Shown piece by piece: positions 50,908 to 57,578 of a stretch of 64,000 nt of DNA. Numbering within the stretch: position 1 is the stretch's first letter; every line of letters starts with the position of its first letter. Source of the DNA: Flavobacterium hankyongi (GTDB lineage: Bacteria > Bacteroidota > Bacteroidia > Flavobacteriales > Flavobacteriaceae); contig NZ_CP085725.1 in assembly GCF_036840915.1 (NCBI RefSeq), positions 3,401,872 through 3,465,871 on the forward strand, given 5' to 3'. Below the pieces are notes generated by a model. That model was not told where the DNA came from and made no database searches. It saw only the letters and a program-made list of their open reading frames with translations. Position numbers and translations under genes: made by a program.

Positions 50908-51843
50908 TTAGTTTAATACGTATTGGTTTATTTTTTTTAAATTAGAATATTCCTTAGAAGTCATAATTCCTTCATCAGTACTTAAAATATTTATTCCAAT
51001 TATTTCATTATCAGAACAAGCAATTTTTAAGAAGCCTTCATCGGATAATGATATAATACTGCCAACTTGCAGATTATCATGATGTTCATCTATTAAAACT
51101 GCTGAAATGATTTTTATTTGTTCACCAAGTAAAGTGGCATCTGCCCCAGTATTCCAAGGATTACAAGCGTTAATTAAAGCAATAATCTCCTGTGCATTCA
51201 TGTTTTTCCAGTTAATGAATGTGTCAGACAGTTCTGGCTTTTCGTAATAACAAGAATCGTCTTCGTCCTGAACAAAATTGGGTATTTTGGATCCGTATTC
51301 TAACATGTTTGCAACATTAAGAACTACTTGAGACATTCTGTTGCTTATTTTGACAGTTAAACTACCGTATGTTTCATTTTGTTTGATTACAATTGGATCA
51401 TTAAAAATAACGTTGCCTTCATCAAAATTGCTATTCATAAAATGGGCACAAATAGCAGTTTGTTCTTCTTGATTTCTTAAAACTTCAAAAATGGGCATTG
51501 GCCCTCTATACCTTGGTAATGGACCTGGATGAAAATTAATAAATCTGTCATCTCCATAGGATAAAACAGATTCTGGTATTAAATAAGGAAATGAAATTGA
51601 GAAAATATAATCCGGTCGTATTTCGTCTATCCATTCTCGCATAGCAGAAATAGATTTTTTAGTTGGAAAAGATTTAAAAGCTAATCCGCTATTTGTAGCT
51701 TCGTTTTCTAATGCTTCAGTTACAGATTTATTACCTTTACCAATTGCAATCCCACAAAGGAATTTCTCAAATGCTAATAACTGCAATGCTTTGAAAGCGA
51801 ACTTCCCGCCACATAATATTACTATTTTCTTTTTGTTTTCCAT
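50908..51843 (-). CDS. Formyltransferase-like protein (FMT fold)
   Basis: A 311-residue protein built like methionyl-tRNA formyltransferase: an N-terminal formyl-transfer domain (about 8-190) and a C-terminal OB-like domain (about 210-300, starting I-N-A-C-N-P-W). The catalytic trio Asn-x-His...Asp is present in F-I-N-F-H-P-G-P-L-P-R-Y-R-G and F-D-E-G-N-V-I. The N-terminus V-I-L-C-G-G-K differs from housekeeping Fmt. The start at 51843 (M-E-N-K-K-K) is one base past the preceding stop; the longer frame would overlap that gene. Formylation of an amino sugar or small amine is more likely than of initiator tRNA, judging by the operon, but that is inference. Confidence 0.83.
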   Translation of the reverse strand: MENKKKIVILCGGKFAFKALQLLAFEKFLCGIAIGKGNKSVTEALENEATNSGLAFKSFPTKKSISAMREWIDEIRPDYIFSISFPYLIPESVLSYGDDRFINFHPGPLPRYRGPMPIFEVLRNQEEQTAICAHFMNSNFDEGNVIFNDPIVIKQNETYGSLTVKISNRMSQVVLNVANMLEYGSKIPNFVQDEDDSCYYEKPELSDTFINWKNMNAQEIIALINACNPWNTGADATLLGEQIKIISAVLIDEHHDNLQVGSIISLSDEGFLKIACSDNEIIGINILSTDEGIMTSKEYSNLKKINQYVLN

Positions 51844-51844
51844 T

Positions 51845-52996
51845 TTAAATACAAACGTAACTATTATACCAAGCAGAAGTAACACCTTCTAATTCTTGAT
51901 TATATAAATCATCAAAATGTTGGTTAGTATTTTCTATTATTGAATTTATTTTTACAGAACAATTTCCATTGTCATCAGGTAAAATTGAAGCTTCATATAA
52001 AGGGGCTATAGTCTGATTGTATTTGGAATAAAATGTTATTAATCCTCTTGGACTTTTAAATTGAAATTCATTCAATCCATTTATGACTTTCGATACATTA
52101 TTAGTATTGGTTTCTAAAAGAGATAGTATTTCTTTTACTAACTCAGCACTTTCCCATCCTAACAAGGTAAATATGTTTGGTATTTTACCTGCCGATTCTA
52201 TTTCTTCTATAAATGATTTGTTTTCAGGGTTCTTAATATTTTTTGACCATGCAGCAATCCCGTGAATATTGTTACTTGGGCAAATTACATTTTTCAACAT
52301 TGTTTCTTCAAAACCAAATGGAGTTAAAAAAATAGGGATATTTGTTTCATTAAATAAGTCTTTTATTTTTTGAAAATACCATTGCACATAATCGCCACTA
52401 AATAATGATAAAAAAGCAGAATCAGGATAAGAATCCAAATAACCAGTTAATGGTTCCATAGTAAAATCATCTTCTTTGTATCCCGTTGCGTGATTGAAAC
52501 AAATTTTACCACCTTCATTTTCAAAACTTTTAGATAAACTATAGGTTTGTAGATAACCACCATCATAATAGCCAGTTATCATTCCACCTGTTTTATAGCC
52601 TTTTCTTACTGCTAATTTTGATGACAAATATGCCCCTAATGAGTTGTGTAGCGAATGATAAATTATATTTGGACAGACAGACCATTCTTGTGGCATATTA
52701 GCACCAGCATCGAGAACAATTAAAATTTTATTTGTTGCCAAGAATAAAGGACGTAATAGTTCCGCCATTCTGTGTCCTATGTAAGCTATAACCAAATCTG
52801 CATTTTCGTCCAATAATAATTTTTCTGCAGATCTATAGCATTGTTGCTTATCTGCACCAAATCCTATATTTTCAGTTACAATTTTAAAATCCTCTACCCC
52901 TATTTTTTTTAAATTGGATTTGAGCCCTTCAAATAGGTCAAATCCAATCGTTGAATAGTATGTGGATTTAGGTAATAAAAGTCCAATTTTTTTCAT
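51845..52996 (-). CDS. Type 1 periplasmic-binding-fold protein lacking a signal peptide
   Basis: A 383-residue protein of the LivJ/AmiC-like receptor fold: I-G-L-L-L-P-K-S at residue 4, then D-L-F-E-G-L-K-S, I-A-Y-I-G-H-R-M and G-M-I-T-G-Y-Y-D-G-G-Y. It has no signal peptide, and the codon right before the ATG is a TAA stop in frame, so none can be added by moving the start. It therefore should stay in the cytoplasm, unlike normal transport receptors. No permease or ATPase gene is near. It is followed one base later by the formyltransferase-like gene, suggesting joint function. Confidence 0.82.
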   Translation of the reverse strand: MKKIGLLLPKSTYYSTIGFDLFEGLKSNLKKIGVEDFKIVTENIGFGADKQQCYRSAEKLLLDENADLVIAYIGHRMAELLRPLFLATNKILIVLDAGANMPQEWSVCPNIIYHSLHNSLGAYLSSKLAVRKGYKTGGMITGYYDGGYLQTYSLSKSFENEGGKICFNHATGYKEDDFTMEPLTGYLDSYPDSAFLSLFSGDYVQWYFQKIKDLFNETNIPIFLTPFGFEETMLKNVICPSNNIHGIAAWSKNIKNPENKSFIEEIESAGKIPNIFTLLGWESAELVKEILSLLETNTNNVSKVINGLNEFQFKSPRGLITFYSKYNQTIAPLYEASILPDDNGNCSVKINSIIENTNQHFDDLYNQELEGVTSAWYNSYVCI

Positions 52997-53008
52997 TTAT
53001 AAAATTCT

Positions 53009-53028
53009 TGACAATAGTGAAATTGTCA
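53009..53028. repeat. Small hairpin between collar gene 3 and the binding-protein gene
   Basis: TGACAAT / ATTGTCA with a six-base loop in the 38-base gap. There is no T-run, so processing or translation control is more likely than termination. Confidence 0.5.
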
Positions 53029-53034
53029 TTAGTT

Positions 53035-53586
53035 TTAGTTGCGTGAAGGAAAAATTCCAAAAACAGCAATCGAATAATTTATTGCTAAGTATGGGTTCAT
53101 TATCGAAAATGGTTGACTTCCACCAGCCATAGCTGTAGATCCTGAAACTACTGGAGCACCTAATGAATTTGTAGGTGAAGCTACAGGTCCAAAAGTGTCG
53201 TTTACTGCATTACCAATGTAATTGTTGGTAGCGGAAGAATCTTCACTTGCAGAAGTAACAGGTATTCTTACATTAATACCCGTAGCAGCGTGATTGTGTA
53301 TTGGCATATTGCTAGATATTAATGTTGTAGTTGGTGTGCCTCCAACTTGTCCCATAGTGTAAGTTGGTAACCCAGGGCCAGTACCTTGTCCAATAGGTAC
53401 ACGTCCTTGTAAGTTAGGTAATGCAAAAGTTGTTTGACCATTTCCTCCGTAAGTAGTTCCTAGTAAAGAGAAAAGTGCTGTGTTTTGTGCAATAGATAAA
53501 ATTTGACCTTGACAAGTCATGTAGCTTTGAGGTGCAAAATTAAAACCAAAAATTTTGATTTCCCCAATGAAAGGTTCCGTAGACAT
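53035..53586 (-). CDS. Tail-collar domain protein, third of three
   Basis: A 183-residue protein of the phage tail collar / microcystin-dependent protein (MdpB) family. The N-terminal collar domain has M-S-T-E-P-F-I-G-E-I-K-I-F, then C-Q-G-Q-I-L-S-I-A-Q-N-T-A-L-F-S-L-L-G and F-A-L-P-N-L-Q-G-R. The middle has N-M-P-I-H-N-H, and the C-terminus N-Y-S-I-A-V-F-G-I-F-P-S-R-N. It differs from its two neighbours mainly in residues 20-30 and 85-95. No other phage genes are present. The family is widespread in non-phage settings, and its role is unknown. Confidence 0.88.
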   Translation of the reverse strand: MSTEPFIGEIKIFGFNFAPQSYMTCQGQILSIAQNTALFSLLGTTYGGNGQTTFALPNLQGRVPIGQGTGPGLPTYTMGQVGGTPTTTLISSNMPIHNHAATGINVRIPVTSASEDSSATNNYIGNAVNDTFGPVASPTNSLGAPVVSGSTAMAGGSQPFSIMNPYLAINYSIAVFGIFPSRN

Positions 53587-53625
53587 AGTTTTTAAATTTA
53601 GTTTGATTATTATTTGTGTACTTTA

Positions 53626-54177
53626 CTAATTTCTTGATGGGAAGATTCCTTGTGTTGCAATAGAATAATTGATTGCTAAATAAGGATTCAAAATTGAAAA
53701 AGGTTGACTACCTCCTGCTAAAGCAGTTGATCCAGAAACCACAGGTGCTCCTAACGAATTCGTGGTAGATGGAGCAGATCCAAAAGTATCATTTACTGCA
53801 TTACCAATGTAATTGTTAGTTGCTGATGAATCTTCACTTGCAGAAGTTACTGGTATTCTAACGTTGATGCCTGTTGCAGCGTGATTATGGATGGGCATAT
53901 TAGTAGATAGTAATGTTACATTTGTTGTTCCAGCTACTTCTCCCATGTTATAAAAAGGTAATCCTGGACCTTGTCCTTGACCAATTGGCATACGACCTCT
54001 TAAATCCGGAAGAGCAAAAGTTGTTTGTCCGTTTCCACCATACATTGTTCCAAGTAAAGAAAAAAGGGCTGTGTTTTGTGCAATACTCACAATTTGACCT
54101 TGACAAAGCGCATAACTAACAGGCGCGAAATTGAAACCAAAAATTTTGATTTCCCCGATAAAAGGTTCTGTAGACAT
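53626..54177 (-). CDS. Tail-collar domain protein, second of three
   Basis: A 183-residue paralogue of the flanking genes with the same collar N-terminus (M-S-T-E-P-F-I-G-E-I-K-I-F-G-F-N-F-A-P), P-D-L-R-G-R-M-P-I-G-Q-G, N-M-P-I-H-N-H and terminal F-P-S-R-N. The stretch S-A-S-E-D-S-S-A-T-N-N-Y-I-G is identical in the third copy, indicating recent tandem duplication or conversion. Collar domains of phages form trimeric fibre collars, so the three proteins could make a mixed oligomer. The gaps on both sides are about 40 bases. Confidence 0.88.
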   Translation of the reverse strand: MSTEPFIGEIKIFGFNFAPVSYALCQGQIVSIAQNTALFSLLGTMYGGNGQTTFALPDLRGRMPIGQGQGPGLPFYNMGEVAGTTNVTLLSTNMPIHNHAATGINVRIPVTSASEDSSATNNYIGNAVNDTFGSAPSTTNSLGAPVVSGSTALAGGSQPFSILNPYLAINYSIATQGIFPSRN

Positions 54178-54217
54178 AGTTTTAAATTTGATTGTTATAC
54201 AAATATATGCTTTTTAA

Positions 54218-54769
54218 TTAATTTCTTGATGGGAAAATTCCTTGAAGTGCAATAGAGTAATTAATTGTTATGTATGGATTTAAGATAGAAAAAGGTTGAC
54301 TACCTCCTGCTAAAGCAGTTGATCCTGAAATTTCTGGAGCACCTAATGAATTTGTTGGAGATGCCACAGATCCAAAAGTATCACTTACCGCATTACCAAT
54401 GTAATTATTTGTTGCAGATGAATCTTCATTTATTGAAGTTACAGGTATTCTAACATTAATTCCAGTTGCAGCGTGATTATGAATAGGCATATTAGAGGTT
54501 AGCAAAGTTACATTTGTACTTCCACTCATTTGTCCCATAGTATAATTAGGAAGACCAGGTCCAGTTCCTTGTCCTATAGCCATTCGTCCTCTTAAATCTG
54601 GTAAAGCAAAAGTTGTTTGGCCGTTTCCACCATAAGTTGTTCCCAATAAAGAAAAAAGGGCTGTATTTTGAGCGATACTCATTATTTGACCAGCACAATT
54701 GGCATGGTATCTTGGTGCGAAATCAAATGCGAAAATTTTTATTTCTCCAATAAAAGGTTCTGTTGACAT
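54218..54769 (-). CDS. Tail-collar domain protein, first of three
   Basis: A 183-residue paralogue at the head of the eight-gene unit. It shares M-S-T-E-P-F-I-G-E-I-K-I-F with the others but diverges after it (F-D-F-A-P-R-Y-H-A-N-C-A-G-Q). N-M-P-I-H-N-H and the terminal F-P-S-R-N are kept. I start it at 54769 so that all three proteins have equal N-termini and equal length; the frame permits four more residues. No TAnnTTTG element is found upstream on this strand, so a different sigma factor or an activator may be needed. Confidence 0.87.
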   Translation of the reverse strand: MSTEPFIGEIKIFAFDFAPRYHANCAGQIMSIAQNTALFSLLGTTYGGNGQTTFALPDLRGRMAIGQGTGPGLPNYTMGQMSGSTNVTLLTSNMPIHNHAATGINVRIPVTSINEDSSATNNYIGNAVSDTFGSVASPTNSLGAPEISGSTALAGGSQPFSILNPYITINYSIALQGIFPSRN

Positions 54770-54829
54770 ACAATTTTTCAATTAGTGTTTTAATCAGGCT
54801 AATTTATTCTATAATATAAAAAATTGTAT

Positions 54830-54843
54830 AGGTATTTATACCT
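54830..54843. promoter_or_regulatory. Inverted repeat in the divergent control region
   Basis: AGGTAT-TT-ATACCT, exact six-base arms, placed between the collar operon and the divergent small gene. It could be a regulator site. The 143 bases from 54770 to 54912 contain nothing else beyond the plus-strand promoter element. Confidence 0.4.
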
Positions 54844-54881
54844 GTTTTTGCTTCTTTCCTTTTTTTATAAGATTATAGTAT

Positions 54882-54889
54882 TATTTTTG
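54882..54889 (+). promoter_or_regulatory. -7 promoter element for the 122-residue gene
   Basis: TATTTTTG, exact consensus, 23 bases before the ATG at 54913. Confidence 0.55.
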
Positions 54890-54912
54890 TTAAATAACTA
54901 AATAACTTAAAA

Positions 54913-55281
54913 ATGAAAGAAAACACAATTACATTAGAGGAAGCAAAACGTTGGGCAGCAAAATGGAGACAATTAGAAGGTGATTATAATAAGCATCATG
55001 AATTAAAAGCTTTTTTGATTCCTAAAATTGATATTTTAGAGGTACTCGCAGAAGACATTGATGCTGCAAGAGCATATATAGGAATTGATGATGATGGTAT
55101 AGAGCGTTTGATGATTGTTGGTACAAAATATGACCCTAAAACAAATACCTATGTTGATATGATTACAGGAACTTCTAGTAAGAGTGATGTTTCTGTTCAA
55201 ATAGAAGGAAATATTTATGATTTTACAAAGCCTTGTCCTTCAACTTGTGATATTGATAGTCCATTGTATGGATTAAAATAG
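54913..55281 (+). CDS. Conserved-looking small protein of unknown function
   Basis: A 122-residue soluble protein with no signal peptide or membrane helix. The N-terminal half is helical (L-E-E-A-K-R-W-A-A-K-W-R, then L-I-P-K-I-D-I-L-E-V-L-A-E), the second half beta-rich with G-I-D-D-D-G-I-E-R-L-M-I-V-G. The C-terminus has two Cys in C-P-S-T-C-D. It reads like a real protein, with clear promoter and start, but I recognise no family. It is divergent from the collar operon and may share its control. Confidence 0.7.
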   Translation: MKENTITLEEAKRWAAKWRQLEGDYNKHHELKAFLIPKIDILEVLAEDIDAARAYIGIDDDGIERLMIVGTKYDPKTNTYVDMITGTSSKSDVSVQIEGNIYDFTKPCPSTCDIDSPLYGLK

Positions 55282-55308
55282 ATAACAGATTTGAAGAAGC
55301 AAATTTAG

Positions 55309-55980
55309 ATGTTTATTTTATTGTTGCGATCTGTGAATAAACAATTATTTAATATGTTATTGGAAGTCTTTGCGGATTTAGGATATCTACTTTTGCTAAT
55401 TAATACAATTGTTTTTTCTATAGGCTTTTTTAATAAAGGGAAAGCCTATAGAATTTTTTCAGGGTATTTAATGATTATGTTTTTTATCCAAATAACTGTA
55501 AGTATTTTTCAATACATGAAAATGGATAACTTATTTATATCTCATTTTTATTTTATACTTCAGTTTGTTTTTTTGAGTTTTTTTTATCTTAATTTAAAAC
55601 TAAACTTTTATCAAAAAAAATATGTCAAAGGAGGTTTTATTTTTTGTTTAGTTTCACTAAGCATACAATATTCAATGAATCCATCTCTATTTATGAAGTT
55701 TAATTTATTTGAAATTTTCATTACATCATTTCTTATTGTCACTTATGCAACTTTTCATCTATACAATCTTTTAAATGAGGAAAAAGAGTTTTATTATGTA
55801 AATCTTGGGATATTGATTTATTTGTTCGGGAGTACAGTACTTTTTTTAGGAGGAAATCTTGCCGCAATGCTATCTTCTAAGTATAATGATGTGCCTTGGA
55901 TATTAAATGCATTCTTATACATTATCTATCAGTTGTTTATTTTATATGAATGGAAAAAAAGTTTTTCTAAAAAAATATAA
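55309..55980 (+). CDS. Seven-helix membrane protein, probable sensor partner
   Basis: A 223-residue protein with seven predicted membrane helices and short loops, ending in a basic tail (E-W-K-K-S-F-S-K-K-I). It resembles the 7TM sensor parts often fused to histidine kinases, but here stands as a separate gene 6 bases before a kinase that has only one helix. It may therefore be the signal-sensing subunit. Two starts are possible: the one given, or the ATG at 55354 (M-L-L-E-V-F), which begins nearer the first helix. No family name can be given. Confidence 0.72.
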   Translation: MFILLLRSVNKQLFNMLLEVFADLGYLLLLINTIVFSIGFFNKGKAYRIFSGYLMIMFFIQITVSIFQYMKMDNLFISHFYFILQFVFLSFFYLNLKLNFYQKKYVKGGFIFCLVSLSIQYSMNPSLFMKFNLFEIFITSFLIVTYATFHLYNLLNEEKEFYYVNLGILIYLFGSTVLFLGGNLAAMLSSKYNDVPWILNAFLYIIYQLFILYEWKKSFSKKI

Positions 55981-55986
55981 TAGTTT

Positions 55987-56778
55987 ATGACTGAAACTGT
56001 AGTATATCAAAAAGAATTAATTACTGCTATCATATATACCTTCAGTGCTTTTTTATTGATGGCATTACTGTTGGTTTTGTTTTTTTATTTTTCACGAAAA
56101 AAAATAATTCAAAAGGAAATTGAAAAGAAAAATATGGAGGTTAATTATCAAAAAGAACTTCTACATTCTATTTTAGTTACTCAAGAAGAAGAGAGAACGC
56201 GAATTGCTCAAGACCTTCATGATGACATTAGTTCAAAATTAAATATAGTTTCTCTTAATAGTCATTTATTAACTGCTAAGAATTTGTCTAAAAATGAAAT
56301 TGAAGAAATTTCAACAAATATTATAAATCTTACAACTAAAGCTTTAGATAATTCAAGGAGAATTGCTCACGATTTGTTGCCTCCAGTACTTGAAAAATTT
56401 GGTTTACACGCAGGAATCGAAGAATTATGTTTTGAAATTAATAGTGGTAAATCTATTGAGATTGAATTTAAAAACAATGTTGATTTTAATGAAGCTGATA
56501 TTTTTAAGCATTTACACGTGTTTAGAATTATTCAAGAATTATTCAACAATTCAATAAAACATGGTAAGTCAACTAAAATTAATCTTTCGTTTGAAGAAAA
56601 AAATGGATTCGTGTATTGTACGTTTTCTGACAATGGAAAAGGTTTTGATTTGAAAAAAATAGAAAATCAAAAGGGGTTAGGTATGAAAAATATAGAGAGC
56701 CGAGTTAGTTTTCTAGGTGGAGATATAAATATATATTCTGAGATTGGTAAAGGAACACAAGTAGTTTTTAATTTTTAA
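55987..56778 (+). CDS. NarX/DesK-type sensor histidine kinase
   Basis: A 263-residue kinase with one membrane helix (about 12-36), a short linker and the HisKA_3 dimerisation domain with the phosphorylated His78 in I-A-Q-D-L-H-D-D-I. The ATPase domain has Q-E-L-F-N-N-S-I-K-H-G (N box), D-N-G-K-G-F-D (G1) and G-L-G-M-K-N-I (G2). It has no sensor domain of its own. It pairs with the LuxR-type regulator one base downstream and perhaps with the seven-helix protein upstream. Confidence 0.93.
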   Translation: MTETVVYQKELITAIIYTFSAFLLMALLLVLFFYFSRKKIIQKEIEKKNMEVNYQKELLHSILVTQEEERTRIAQDLHDDISSKLNIVSLNSHLLTAKNLSKNEIEEISTNIINLTTKALDNSRRIAHDLLPPVLEKFGLHAGIEELCFEINSGKSIEIEFKNNVDFNEADIFKHLHVFRIIQELFNNSIKHGKSTKINLSFEEKNGFVYCTFSDNGKGFDLKKIENQKGLGMKNIESRVSFLGGDINIYSEIGKGTQVVFNF

Positions 56779-56779
56779 A

Positions 56780-57460
56780 ATGAAAAATAAAATTAAAATT
56801 ATTCTAGCTGATGATGAAGTCTTGTTTAGAAAAGGTATTTCATTTTTGCTAGAAAGAGAACAAAACTTTGAGATAATATTTGAGGTTTCTAATGGTAAGG
56901 AACTTGTGTCTTTTTTACGAGAAAGTACAATTCATCCAGATATAATAATGATGGACTTGAAGATGCCATTTCTTAATGGTGTTGAAACGACACGAATAAT
57001 AATGGAAGAATTTCCTGATGTTAAAATAATTGCTTTAACAAGCTATGATTCTAAATCTTTTATTGCAAACATGATAAATATTGGAGCTGCTTCTTATTTG
57101 GTTAAAAACACAACACCATCAGATATGATTAAAACTATAAATGAGGTTTATGAAAAAGGGGTTTATTATAATGATCAAGTTTTAAAAATAATTCAGGAAG
57201 GAATTGCGACAAACTTAAATAGGCAAAATAAAAGTCAGTTTGATGAAGACTATCTTACAAACAGGGAAAAGGAAGTTTTAGTATTAATTTGCAAGCAAAT
57301 GAATACTCATGAAATTGCTGAAAAGCTTTTCATAAGCCCTAGAACAGTTGAAGGACATAGAAATAATTTATTGTTAAAAACAGAATCGAAAAATGTTGCT
57401 GGATTGGTAGTTTATGCAATTCAAAATAAAATGATAACTGTTGATGATTTAGCTTTATAG
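56780..57460 (+). CDS. LuxR/NarL-type response regulator
   Basis: A 226-residue regulator. The receiver domain has the acidic pair at residues 11-12 (L-A-D-D-E), the phosphorylation site Asp59 in I-I-M-M-D-L-K-M-P, and the switch residues in A-L-T-S-Y and Y-L-V-K-N. The C-terminal LuxR helix-turn-helix shows L-T-N-R-E-K-E-V-L-V-L-I and S-P-R-T-V-E-G-H-R-N-N-L. It is the partner of the kinase one base upstream. Its targets may include the divergent collar operon, but no binding site can be named. Confidence 0.94.
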   Translation: MKNKIKIILADDEVLFRKGISFLLEREQNFEIIFEVSNGKELVSFLRESTIHPDIIMMDLKMPFLNGVETTRIIMEEFPDVKIIALTSYDSKSFIANMINIGAASYLVKNTTPSDMIKTINEVYEKGVYYNDQVLKIIQEGIATNLNRQNKSQFDEDYLTNREKEVLVLICKQMNTHEIAEKLFISPRTVEGHRNNLLLKTESKNVAGLVVYAIQNKMITVDDLAL

Positions 57461-57558
57461 AACAAAAATGACTCATTGTTGTATTTAAAATCAAATTAGC
57501 TCATTTTCAGAATTCCTTTTTTAGTAATCCAATAATATTTTTATAAAAAATAACTGTT

Positions 57559-57566
57559 TATATTTG
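57559..57566 (+). promoter_or_regulatory. -7 promoter element for the AsnB-like gene
   Basis: TATATTTG, exact consensus, 12 bases before the ATG at 57579. The possible TTG start at 57564 lies within it and is rejected. Confidence 0.55.
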
Positions 57567-57578
57567 GATAGAAATAAA

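Noticed and set aside
50908..51843. The housekeeping methionyl-tRNA formyltransferase
   Set aside because: The N-terminus is atypical, and the gene is not beside def or other translation genes but in an operon of surface and collar proteins. It remains possible if no other fmt exists in the genome.
53035..54769. A prophage remnant, because of the tail-collar proteins
   Set aside because: No capsid, portal, terminase, integrase, lysis or other tail genes are nearby; flanking genes are chromosomal, and this family is common outside phages.
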